Counted from the stretch's first letter, positions 1 through 7,271 are shown. The stretch is 8,747 nucleotides of DNA from Betaproteobacteria bacterium (GCA_015655165.1 JAATFN010000307.1:1-8747), one strand, 5' to 3'. Notes: a model not told the origin generated them from the sequence alone. Program-made: numbers and translations.

Positions 1-856
1 GGTGATAGCGCACTCCCCAATGGGTCGCAATCCATTGGCCATTGACCTGCAAACCGGAAACAATGACTTCACCGCCATCGATGCCGTGCTTGGCAAGATA
101 CCGGTAAAAAGCAAGATAACCTTCTTCTGCAAACAGATCCCGACTGTGTGTTTCTTGCCAGCGTCGTGATTTTTGCGTTGCCATGGCATCAATTACGGCA
201 TCCTTATCCGCATCGCCAACCCGTACCAACAGCATCATGTCGCCAATCTCGGACAAACGCCGTTGCTGGCGTCTTGTGTCGGCAAACATCTTGGCACTAC
301 GTGTTTTCTGGAATGCGGCATAAGTGTCTGTGAGCGTTGCCGCATGTGCTTGCTCGCCAGGATGCATGCCCTCAAGCCAGGTCATCGGATTCAATGTCGA
401 TTCGACATGCATCGGCATGCGTTTAAATGCCACGATATCCACTGATGGTAAAGCGGCCATAATACATTGCCACACTTGATTGAAATTGGTTTTATCCAGA
501 CGTTGCAAAAATGCAGGATTGACCAGCGGGGCATTATAGTCGGTGACTTCGCCACCTAAAAAACACAATACACGGCTGCCTTTCTGGGTGACAATGCCCA
601 GTGCAAACAACATGCCTGTCTGTGCGTTCTCATCTTGCAACTCGACCAGACAAGGTTGCCAACCTTGCCTGTTTCCCAGATGTTGCTGCCATGCAGACAA
701 CCATTCATAAGTCTGGAATGCATAAGGTGAACAGACTGATTGTGCCGACCGCCAACGCTGCTCGACATCAGTAAACTGGTCATAGATTAGCAATTGCCAT
801 CCTGCAGCAAACGACAGGCCGGAAGCCTGTAAAGAGACGACAACAGGTTGCTTCAT
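1..856 (-). CDS. CelD/BcsL-type GNAT acyltransferase, partial (C-terminus beyond left edge)
   Basis: The frame stays open from an ATG at 856 to the left edge, giving 285 residues with no stop. It looks like the CelD/BcsL branch of the GNAT/FemAB-like fold (Acetyltransf_6 type), found in many exopolysaccharide loci. Visible hallmarks are FLGGEVTDYNAPLV (residues 99-112, the usual G-x-SDY-type segment), a basic helix with paired arginines (RSAKMFADTRRQQRRL, 186-201), KSRRWQETHSRDLF (229-242) and the start of the last beta strands, VSGLQVNGQWIATHWG (266-281). The start lies only 6 nt after the stop of the sugar phosphotransferase gene and has no clear Shine-Dalgarno, so translational coupling is likely. 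Family members are thought to transfer acyl or similar groups in polysaccharide or envelope synthesis. The substrate here is unknown. Seen: motifs and coupling. Inferred: a role in decorating the glycan. Confidence 0.8.
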   Translation of the reverse strand, partial: MKQPVVVSLQASGLSFAAGWQLLIYDQFTDVEQRWRSAQSVCSPYAFQTYEWLSAWQQHLGNRQGWQPCLVELQDENAQTGMLFALGIVTQKGSRVLCFLGGEVTDYNAPLVNPAFLQRLDKTNFNQVWQCIMAALPSVDIVAFKRMPMHVESTLNPMTWLEGMHPGEQAHAATLTDTYAAFQKTRSAKMFADTRRQQRRLSEIGDMMLLVRVGDADKDAVIDAMATQKSRRWQETHSRDLFAEEGYLAFYRYLAKHGIDGGEVIVSGLQVNGQWIATHWGVRYH

Positions 857-862
857 AGAGTA

Positions 863-2269
863 TCAATACGCATTACGGTCTTTAAAAATCAAACCGATCG
901 TACGCAGTACAATAATAAAATCCTGCTTCAACGACCAGTTACGGATGTAGTACAAATCGTATTCGATGCGTTTTTCCATTTTATCGAGTGTCGATGTTTC
1001 TCCACGCAAACCGTTAACCTGTGCCCAACCGGTAATGCCCGGTTTGACTTTATGACGCAACATATAGCCTCTGATTTGCTTGCGATACAATTCGTTGTGC
1101 TGCGTTGCATGCGGGCGTGGACCGACAATACTCATCGATCCTTTCAGTACATTCAAAAACTGCGGTAATTCATCCAATGATGTTTTACGTATAAAGTGAC
1201 CAAACGGCGTAATACGTGCATCATCGGCTGTAGCCTGCTTGACTTCTCCCGCACTGTCCTTGATATCATCGCGCATTGACCTGAATTTCAATACATCGAT
1301 TTCAATGCCGCCGATACCGTAACGCTTCTGACGGAAAAACACCGGTCCGGGAGAAGAGAGTTTCACACCGATGGCAAGTGCCACCATCAATGGACTCAAC
1401 CCCAATAAGATCAATGACGAGAACACAATATCGAACAAACGTTTGACCACACGTGCGACACCCAAAAACGGTGTTTCGTAGGCAATCAATACCGGCACAC
1501 CGGCAATTTCGGCCTGCTGGATTTGTGCCATGCCGAATAAATGGGACTCCGGTACAAAGTAAATCGAGGCTACCGAATCTTGTAGCGCATCGACAACCGG
1601 TATCAACTCGTGTGAGCGTGTATTAAATAGACCGATAAATACAATATCTACCGGATGCTGTAATATCCAGTCACGTGCTTGCGCAAGTGTCCCCAGATTC
1701 TTTAATGTCGTAGGTGCACCTCTTGCTCCACTACGGTTGTCAAAATACCCGAGACTTGTAATACCCATCAGTTTGGCATGACTGATTGCCTCTGCCAGTT
1801 GCTGTGCATCTTCACTAAAACCGATAAAAATTGCCGTTCTCGTCATCTCTCTACTGCTATAGAGACGTAACAGCATAAACCGGCACAACAAGGAAGCAAT
1901 CATTAATGCAAACGGTGTCGAGATAAACCATGTCATCATCACGACGCGGGAAAAATCACCACCTGATTTAGTCAGATAATTGACGAGTATCAACGCAAAA
2001 AATATACCCATCCATAAACGCACGATCGTACCGAAACTATGCACTGAATAGGAACTGTCACTGAGAGTATGATAGCGCTGGTTACTGAAAACGATAAACG
2101 ACAACGAGCCCGTAAATAATGCGACGAACCGGAAGGTCGTAAACTGTGCATTCGGGTACAACCAAATGCATAATTGTAATATGCCGACAATCGTCAATGC
2201 ATAAACAACACCAACAATCAGACCGGATAAAGACGTCTGGTGGGCACTACGTTCCCCGTAAAGCTTCAT
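863..2269 (-). CDS. Undecaprenyl-phosphate sugar phosphotransferase, WcaJ-like polyprenyl glycosylphosphotransferase
   Basis: A 468-residue membrane enzyme of the size typical of full-length WcaJ/PglC-fold initiating transferases. It would move a hexose-1-phosphate (often glucose) from a UDP-sugar to undecaprenyl phosphate at the inner membrane, the first step of repeat-unit assembly. Four N-terminal membrane segments are visible (about 14-37, 44-62, 82-99, 108-134), then a Rossmann-like CoA-binding-type domain (about 144-245), then a re-entrant hydrophobic segment (about 279-303) opening the catalytic domain. Catalytic-domain signatures are SSPGPVFFRQKR (305-316), LKFRSM (327-332), the DELPQF segment with the expected Asp-Glu dyad at 366-367, GPRP (383-386), KPGITGWAQVNGLRGET (409-425) and the common C-terminal ending KDRNAY. 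The start has a good GAGGG Shine-Dalgarno and follows the WecG-like gene by 14 nt. The exact sugar cannot be read from sequence, so I leave the symbol blank. Confidence 0.93.
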   Translation of the reverse strand: MKLYGERSAHQTSLSGLIVGVVYALTIVGILQLCIWLYPNAQFTTFRFVALFTGSLSFIVFSNQRYHTLSDSSYSVHSFGTIVRLWMGIFFALILVNYLTKSGGDFSRVVMMTWFISTPFALMIASLLCRFMLLRLYSSREMTRTAIFIGFSEDAQQLAEAISHAKLMGITSLGYFDNRSGARGAPTTLKNLGTLAQARDWILQHPVDIVFIGLFNTRSHELIPVVDALQDSVASIYFVPESHLFGMAQIQQAEIAGVPVLIAYETPFLGVARVVKRLFDIVFSSLILLGLSPLMVALAIGVKLSSPGPVFFRQKRYGIGGIEIDVLKFRSMRDDIKDSAGEVKQATADDARITPFGHFIRKTSLDELPQFLNVLKGSMSIVGPRPHATQHNELYRKQIRGYMLRHKVKPGITGWAQVNGLRGETSTLDKMEKRIEYDLYYIRNWSLKQDFIIVLRTIGLIFKDRNAY

Positions 2270-2283
2270 GTTACCCTCGCTAC

Positions 2284-3078
2284 TCAGTAGTCACGTGCAT
2301 GCTGTTTTTTCCACTCACGCAGACAGAGCGGAAAAAATTTCTTGCCTTGTACGATATAACGCCGCCACAAACGCCTGGGCTCCGAACATAAACGCCAGAA
2401 CCACTCCAGCCCTGCCTGCTGCATCCATTTTGGTGCCCGCGACTTTAATCCGAGTGCAAACTCCATTGCAGCACCAACACACATGATGACAGATGCCGAT
2501 AAAGCAGCACGATGTGTCAATGCCCAGCGTTCCTGTTTGGGCATGCCCAGACAGACAAACACGATATCCGGCTTGGCTGCATTGACACGGCTAACAGCTT
2601 CCAGGCCCTCTGCACCTGTGGGGTCAAACTGCATGGATGGACAATAAATCGTGATATCCAATCCTGGATACACATGCTGGAAGTCGCGTTTTAGCTGTGC
2701 TTCCTGCCCGGGTATGCCACCAATCAAAAAAACTGATAATCCATCGGCCACAGCAGCACGGGTTAAAGCAACAAACATATCGGAACCGGTCACGCGTTCC
2801 GGCAAAGCACGTGCCGTCATATGGCTTGCCCAGACAACCGGCATACCGTCTGCAAAGATAAAATCGGACTGTGTGTAGAATTGCTTGAATGCCGCGTCTG
2901 ACTCAAGACGGACAATATGGTCAACATTCGGAGTGACGACAACATGTGCTCGATAGGCTTTTTGTTTTGCGATATCAACGAGATGTGTTCTGGCTTCATC
3001 AAAGCTTACGGCACATATATCAAGATCAAACAGACGTGTCGTTGGTAATCGTTCTTTACTATTATTCATTTTTACCAT
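2284..3078 (-). CDS. WecG/TagA/CpsF family glycosyltransferase
   Basis: A 264-residue protein, the usual length for the GT26 family (WecG, TagA, CpsF), which adds a sugar such as ManNAc or ManNAcA to a lipid-diphosphate-linked acceptor at the cytoplasmic membrane face. Family motifs run in order: TPNVDHI (49-55), FADGMPVVW (75-83, with the conserved Asp77), RVTGSDMF (95-102), FLIGG (117-121), LGMPKQE (177-183), a VGAAMEF version of the G-G-A-x-F segment (201-207) and the membrane-associating tail RAPKWMQQAGLEWFWRL with EPRRLWRRY (214-241). It is the first gene of the leftward operon and would act just after the WcaJ-like enzyme. The ATG at 3078 has AGGA about 11 nt upstream. An ATG at 3069 is in frame but has a poorer ribosome site. 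The sugar donor is not predictable from what I can see. Confidence 0.92.
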   Translation of the reverse strand: MVKMNNSKERLPTTRLFDLDICAVSFDEARTHLVDIAKQKAYRAHVVVTPNVDHIVRLESDAAFKQFYTQSDFIFADGMPVVWASHMTARALPERVTGSDMFVALTRAAVADGLSVFLIGGIPGQEAQLKRDFQHVYPGLDITIYCPSMQFDPTGAEGLEAVSRVNAAKPDIVFVCLGMPKQERWALTHRAALSASVIMCVGAAMEFALGLKSRAPKWMQQAGLEWFWRLCSEPRRLWRRYIVQGKKFFPLCLREWKKQHARDY

Positions 3079-3110
3079 ACCAAGCCAAATCCTATAGAAT
3101 CATGGGTACA

Positions 3111-3138
3111 ATTATAATGTAGGTTTACAGCCTCCCAA
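3111..3138 (-). promoter_or_regulatory. Putative sigma70 promoter for the leftward glycan operon
   Basis: On the minus strand a perfect -10 hexamer TATAAT lies at 3116-3111. A TTGGGA hexamer (4 of 6 to TTGACA) lies at 3138-3133, with a 16-nt spacer. The predicted transcript would start near 3104, giving a leader of about 26 nt before the WecG-like start at 3078. Position and strength fit, but this is a pattern match only. The plus strand also reads TATAAT at 3113-3118 but has no acceptable -35 partner. Confidence 0.45.
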
Positions 3139-3201
3139 AACGATCTTCACCATTCAGATCAATTATTTCTGTTTTTGTTGTGTAGACCAATCAGGTAACT
3201 A

Positions 3202-3230
3202 TTCACGTGTCATCCGCATCCGATTATATT
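3202..3230 (+). promoter_or_regulatory. Weak putative promoter for the rightward GT2-GMC-AKR operon
   Basis: TTCACG at 3202-3207 and TATATT at 3225-3230 are separated by 17 nt. They match the consensus at 4 of 6 and 5 of 6 positions. The difficulty is spacing to the gene: initiation would fall near 3237, inside the GAAGAG ribosome site at 3235-3240. The mRNA would then have only a leader of about ten nucleotides. Either the real promoter is elsewhere in 3079-3247, or the transcript is nearly leaderless. Confidence 0.25.
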
Positions 3231-3247
3231 TAACGAAGAGCCGCACA

Positions 3248-4186
3248 ATGCACCATCTTTCGCAGCACAGTGAACTGGAACCTACAGCAGCTTTACCTGC
3301 CGACAATCCGACGATAGTCCCGCTCGTTATTATTTCACCTGTCAGAGACGAATCGCAATATTTACGCCTTACCATGGACGCCATGGTCGCCCAGACAGTG
3401 CGCCCTATTGAATGGATTCTTGTCGATGATGGCTCGAAAGATGCCACACCAGATATCATTCGGGAATATGCTGCCAAATACCCGTTTATCCGCCTAGTCG
3501 AACGTGGTGACCGCGGTTTCAGAAAACTCGGTGGCGGTGTTGTTGCCGCATTCAATTTCGGTAAAGAACAGATCATACACACAGACTATGAATATATCGC
3601 CAAACTCGATGGTGATATGTCATTCGGCCCGCACTATCTGGAACACATGTTTGCCAAACTGGCCTCCGACCCTAAATTAGCTGCGGTATCAGGTAAAGTC
3701 TACCGCTTCGAACACAATCGGTACATCGAGGAAACCCACATCGAAGAACAGGTCGCCGGACAGTTCAAATTGTATCGTCGTGACGCTTTCGAAGACATTG
3801 GCGGCTTTGTCGAGCATCTTGCATGGGATGGTATCGATATACATACTGCCTGGATGCGCGGCTGGACCACATTAAGTTTTTACGACAATGCAGCATGGCT
3901 GTGGCATCATCGCATCATGGGATCTTCTGACAAACACATCTATGAAGGACGATTGCGTTGGGGACGCGGCAACTGGTATATGGGCTATCATCCACTCTAC
4001 GCGATTGCGGCAGGGATTAACCGGATGCGGGAAAAGCCTTACATCATTGGCGGTCTATTAATGATTTACAGTTATTTTCTATCGGCATTACGTGGCCTGC
4101 CCCGCTACGAAAACCCGGAATTCCGCCGTTATCTGCATTCTTGGCAAATGCAGCGTTTAAAACAGTACTTCTTCAAAAAATCCTGA
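3248..4186 (+). CDS. Family 2 glycosyltransferase (GT-A fold)
   Basis: A 312-residue inverting GT2 enzyme. The GT-A core starts at VPLVIISPVRDE (24-35). It carries the nucleotide-binding ILVDDGSKD (57-65) and the metal-binding DGD (121-123, in AKLDGDMSFGP). Later come GQFKLYRRDAF (171-181, acceptor loop) and AWDGIDIHTAWMRGW (192-206), where the usual Glu-Asp catalytic pair is represented by an acidic DGID. A single hydrophobic segment near the C-terminus (about 264-281) and a basic tail suggest membrane association but not a polymerising synthase with many membrane spans. The ATG at 3248 has GAAGAG 7 nt upstream. About 20 residues precede the fold. It heads the rightward operon, 25 nt before the GMC gene. 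It probably adds one sugar to the lipid-linked intermediate. Donor and acceptor are unknown. Confidence 0.9.
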   Translation: MHHLSQHSELEPTAALPADNPTIVPLVIISPVRDESQYLRLTMDAMVAQTVRPIEWILVDDGSKDATPDIIREYAAKYPFIRLVERGDRGFRKLGGGVVAAFNFGKEQIIHTDYEYIAKLDGDMSFGPHYLEHMFAKLASDPKLAAVSGKVYRFEHNRYIEETHIEEQVAGQFKLYRRDAFEDIGGFVEHLAWDGIDIHTAWMRGWTTLSFYDNAAWLWHHRIMGSSDKHIYEGRLRWGRGNWYMGYHPLYAIAAGINRMREKPYIIGGLLMIYSYFLSALRGLPRYENPEFRRYLHSWQMQRLKQYFFKKS

Positions 4187-4211
4187 TTGTCCTTAATAAG
4201 GATAAGCCGAT

Positions 4212-5876
4212 ATGGTGATGCTTGCAGCCGCTGGCCTTTCGCAACATGCCCCTGACATCTGTATTGTCGGTATGGGACCTGCCGGTTTAACACTGGCACT
4301 CGAAGCCGAGAAGCGTGGATTGTCTGTATTGCTGGTCGATATCGGCAGCATTGATGGCACGCCTGTGACAAACAATACGGCAACAATCGCAGACCCGGCA
4401 CGCCATGCGCCATTACCGCTGGCATCATATCAAGGTTTGGGCGGTACTTCATGGTTGTGGGGGGGACGTTGCGTCCAGTTTGAAAAAATCGATTTCCAAA
4501 AGCGTAGCTATGTCCCCCACTCGGGCTGGCCATGCAGCTATACACAATTACAGCCCTGGTACAATGTCGCCGCACAGTATCTTGATTGCGGCAATGCAAA
4601 GTTTCATAGCCCGGTGACTGGCTGGGACAATTTGCCCGATTTTGATCTTTCCCAGCACGAACGCTGGGCACGCCAGCCACAACTGGCACACCGCTTGAAA
4701 GAACGTGTCATCGCTTCTGCCAATATTTTGTTGTTATGTGACACACAAGTCACCGGTATGACGTTCGACGATGGACAACACCACCATGTAACAAGTTTGA
4801 TTGCAATCAACCAGTCGCGCACACTGTCGCTGACAGCCAAACACTATGTGCTAGCTTGTGGTGGCGTTGAAACAACACGCTTATTACTGGCAGCACAACA
4901 TACCTATCCATCTACGTTTGCAGGTCCCCATGGCCCCTTGGGGCGTTATTATATGGGGCATATTTTCGGTAGCATTGCCAGCATTGTCTTAAACAATCCT
5001 AATGACGTTACCGCACTCGACTTCCATCCAGATGCCACTGGCACCTATGTGCGTCGCCGGTTTACGTTGACAGCGCAAGCACAAGAACAGCACTGTTTAT
5101 TAAATACATCGTTTTATATCGATAACCCGCCTTTTTACGATGCAACACATCGTAATCCGACACTGTCCCTGATTTTTATCGCTTTGCGTATTCCTGCCAT
5201 TGGCAGAAAACTGATTGCCGAAGCAATCCGCCTGCGCCACATCGGGCCACCGCCCTATCGCATTGCCCCACATCTGATGAATATCCTGCGCAATCCGTTT
5301 CGCGTAGTGACTGATATCGTGACGATTTTAAAAGATCGTTATCTGTCCCGTGTACGTAAACCAGGATTTATTCTACATAACAACGGCGGCACTTATGCGC
5401 TCATTTATCATTCGGAACAAGTGCCCAATCCGGATAGCCGCATCACGTTAAAAGACAACCATAATAAGGGTGCCTTACCGGATGTACATATTGACTTTCG
5501 CTATCTGGAACAAGATGGCACATCGGTATTACGTGCGCACACTTTACTGGACAATGCACTGCGTGCCTCGGGCAAAGGATATGTCCACTACCATCGCGAA
5601 CAAACACAACGCATGGCACACATCATGGAAGAGGCAACAGATGGTTTTCATCAGGTAGGAACAACCAGAATGGGCACCGACCCTGACGATAGCATTGTCG
5701 ACAGTAACGGACAAATACACCATATGGACAATGTATTGATTGCTTCGTCCAGTGTTTTCCCGACAACAGGAGAAGCCAACCCGACATTGCTGCTCGTCGC
5801 ATTTGCTGCAAGAATGGCCGAATATATTGCCAACAAACAAACCGTACCCACATCGCAAACAGAAACAGCAGAATAA
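4212..5876 (+). CDS. GMC-family FAD-dependent oxidoreductase
   Basis: A 554-residue flavoprotein of the glucose-methanol-choline type, close to the usual 530-600. The N-terminal FAD-binding motif is DICIVGMGPAGLTLALEAEKRG (15-36, GxGxxG at 20-25), followed by the GGTSWLWGGR segment (77-86) and LACGGVETTRLLL (about 214-226). The C-terminal domain has the catalytic His480 in HQVGTTRMG and Asn523 in GEANPT, 43 residues apart as is normal, then a final helix reaching AEYIAN. No Tat or Sec signal is visible, so it should be cytoplasmic. Members oxidise alcohol groups, including sugars and sugar alcohols. The electron acceptor is not evident. It lies 25 nt after the GT2 gene, with AAGGA upstream of the ATG, and 3 nt before the aldo/keto reductase. 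That context points to a sugar or glycan substrate (inference). An ATG at 4218 is an alternative start. Confidence 0.9.
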   Translation: MVMLAAAGLSQHAPDICIVGMGPAGLTLALEAEKRGLSVLLVDIGSIDGTPVTNNTATIADPARHAPLPLASYQGLGGTSWLWGGRCVQFEKIDFQKRSYVPHSGWPCSYTQLQPWYNVAAQYLDCGNAKFHSPVTGWDNLPDFDLSQHERWARQPQLAHRLKERVIASANILLLCDTQVTGMTFDDGQHHHVTSLIAINQSRTLSLTAKHYVLACGGVETTRLLLAAQHTYPSTFAGPHGPLGRYYMGHIFGSIASIVLNNPNDVTALDFHPDATGTYVRRRFTLTAQAQEQHCLLNTSFYIDNPPFYDATHRNPTLSLIFIALRIPAIGRKLIAEAIRLRHIGPPPYRIAPHLMNILRNPFRVVTDIVTILKDRYLSRVRKPGFILHNNGGTYALIYHSEQVPNPDSRITLKDNHNKGALPDVHIDFRYLEQDGTSVLRAHTLLDNALRASGKGYVHYHREQTQRMAHIMEEATDGFHQVGTTRMGTDPDDSIVDSNGQIHHMDNVLIASSSVFPTTGEANPTLLLVAFAARMAEYIANKQTVPTSQTETAE

Positions 5877-5879
5877 TTT

Positions 5880-6668
5880 ATGCGTACAATCAGGTTACCT
5901 GCAACCGATCTACTTGTCAGTAAACTGGCATTCGGTACAGCCAGCTTGCATCACCTGTTCTTTGAAAAAGAACGCTGTGCACTCTTGTCTGCTGCAGTTA
6001 ATGCCGGGTTCACGCACTTTGATACGTCGCCTTACTATGGTTTCGGTATTGGCGAAATCGCACTCGGCAAATTGCCTGTCGACATAAAAAACCGTATTAC
6101 GATAGCAAGCAAAGTCGGTCTGTACAGCCCCGCAGGTGCTTCTGCGCACACCGCATCGATTGTTGCGCGTAAAATCGCCGGTAAGTTTCTCAAACAGTTG
6201 AACACACCGGTTGTGAACTGGCAAATCTCAGTTGCCCAACAAAGTCTGGACAATACACTGCATCGTCTGCAACGCGACCATCTGGATATCTTGTTTTTGC
6301 ATGAACCGGAAAGCACGTTGATTCAGACAGAAGAATGGCAAACATGGCTGGCTTCACGTGTTAGTGCCGGTCAAATACGTCATTGGGGCATTGCTGGAGA
6401 AGCGCCACGTATTCATACCATGTTGACAAACAGCCCTGCATTGGCACCCATTATCCAGGTACGCGACAGTATCACCTTGCAGCAGGCAGATGTGATTAAG
6501 GCTGAGCGCCCTTTACAACTCACCTATGGCTACCTGGCTGGCAATACCGCCAATGTACCCGTAGCTGAACTACTGCAACGTGCCTGCGACAGAAACACGA
6601 CTGGCGCTATCCTTGTATCAACAAGTCAAATCAACCGGGTAAAAGAGCTTGCGCGATGCATCGATTAA
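5880..6668 (+). CDS. Aldo/keto reductase family protein (compact)
   Basis: A 262-residue protein with the aldo/keto reductase barrel and all four catalytic positions: Asp48 and Tyr53 (FDTSPYYG), Lys78 (IASKVGLY) and His141 (ILFLHEPES). The barrel start is also typical (LAFGTASL, 16-23). The end, TGAILVSTSQINRVKEL, matches the NADPH-binding strand and helix of the family, so the protein is not simply cut short. It is shorter than the usual 280-340 residues because the middle, around 170-230, is condensed. It should reduce a carbonyl with NAD(P)H in the cytoplasm. The ATG at 5880 comes 3 nt after the GMC stop without a clear Shine-Dalgarno, indicating translational coupling and a linked function. 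The partnership with the GMC enzyme is inferred. The substrate is unknown. Confidence 0.87.
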   Translation: MRTIRLPATDLLVSKLAFGTASLHHLFFEKERCALLSAAVNAGFTHFDTSPYYGFGIGEIALGKLPVDIKNRITIASKVGLYSPAGASAHTASIVARKIAGKFLKQLNTPVVNWQISVAQQSLDNTLHRLQRDHLDILFLHEPESTLIQTEEWQTWLASRVSAGQIRHWGIAGEAPRIHTMLTNSPALAPIIQVRDSITLQQADVIKAERPLQLTYGYLAGNTANVPVAELLQRACDRNTTGAILVSTSQINRVKELARCID

Positions 6669-6678
6669 ACGCAGAGAA

Positions 6679-7191
6679 TTAAGTCACATCCATCACCAGA
6701 TACTGTGCATCGTCCGAATAACTGTTGAGTTTTTGGCGTAATGCGTCACTGGCAGTCTGATAAGGCATAAATCCTTTTTTGTACCAGTAAGGTGCCGACT
6801 GGTTCACTGCAATCAAGGCCATCTGCATGATTGCCTGCTGTTTTGCAAGCCTATGTGCGACTTGTACAAGTGCACCTCCCAACCCATATTGTCTGGCGGT
6901 CGGTAAAATCGCGACATCATGTACATACAGGCAATTTATTTTGTCGGGTAGCTGCCCCAACAACGTATCCAAAGGTGGCGGTTGTCCGATAATACCCGGA
7001 TGCGTAATCGCATAACCTGCAGGTATTGCATGGTCATCATCTTTGCTGACAGCCACCCAGCATCCTTCTGGAAACAGTCTTAAGCGCTCTTCATAGACTG
7101 CAAACGACTCCGGATAATCGACATGCACAATGCCTGCAATCGATAAGACATGCTGCAAATCGTTGACTGTCATGTTTTTCCATACCAGCAT
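6679..7191 (-). CDS. GNAT family N-acetyltransferase
   Basis: A 170-residue single-domain GNAT protein, typical in size. The acetyl-CoA pyrophosphate-binding motif is visible as VAILPTARQYGLGGALV (93-109, Q-x-x-G-x-G type), after the beta-4 strand INCLYVHDV. Motif B is NQSAPYWYKKGF (130-141), with the Tyr that often acts as general acid. The ATG at 7191 is preceded by GGAGAA at good spacing. It lies downstream of the hairpin that closes the merR-like gene and runs convergent to the aldo/keto reductase, with only 10 nt between the two stops. It is probably a separate transcription unit, or fed by read-through. Its acceptor (amine, amino acid, protein or small molecule) cannot be told, and a link to the glycan locus is not supported. 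Confidence 0.85.
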   Translation of the reverse strand: MLVWKNMTVNDLQHVLSIAGIVHVDYPESFAVYEERLRLFPEGCWVAVSKDDDHAIPAGYAITHPGIIGQPPPLDTLLGQLPDKINCLYVHDVAILPTARQYGLGGALVQVAHRLAKQQAIMQMALIAVNQSAPYWYKKGFMPYQTASDALRQKLNSYSDDAQYLVMDVT

Positions 7192-7237
7192 AGTTTCTCC
7201 GCAATGCTCTTTTCATCGCCATGAAGCACATATCACA

Positions 7238-7271
7238 CAAACAAATGGCTGCAACAGCAGCCATTTGTTTG
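7238..7271 (-). terminator. Perfect 15-bp hairpin, likely terminator of pheT-ihfA-merR
   Basis: CAAACAAATGGCTGC (7238-7252) and its exact reverse complement (7257-7271) flank a 4-nt loop (7253-7256). It starts 23 nt past the merR-like stop codon in the direction of transcription. The distal arm ends in TTTGTTTG rather than a pure U-run, so termination may be imperfect. Because the arms are symmetric it could act on either strand. Confidence 0.75.

Noticed and set aside
848..1168. Plus-strand open frame of 106 codons antisense to the WcaJ-like gene
   Set aside because: It lies wholly within strongly supported coding sequence on the other strand, has no recognisable motif and no ribosome site.
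3142..3160. Inverted repeat GATCT - 9 nt - AGATC upstream of the leftward promoter
   Set aside because: Arms of only 5 bp are expected by chance in an AT-rich region, and no regulator in the window is tied to such a site.
4129..4689. Minus-strand open frame of 186 codons across the GT2 end and GMC start
   Set aside because: It opposes two well-supported genes and its translation is low-complexity, Arg/Cys/Pro-rich and without domain signals, as expected of a shadow frame.
6654..6663. Palindrome CGATGCATCG at the end of the aldo/keto reductase gene
   Set aside because: It has no loop and no following T-run, and lies within coding sequence, so it is not a terminator.
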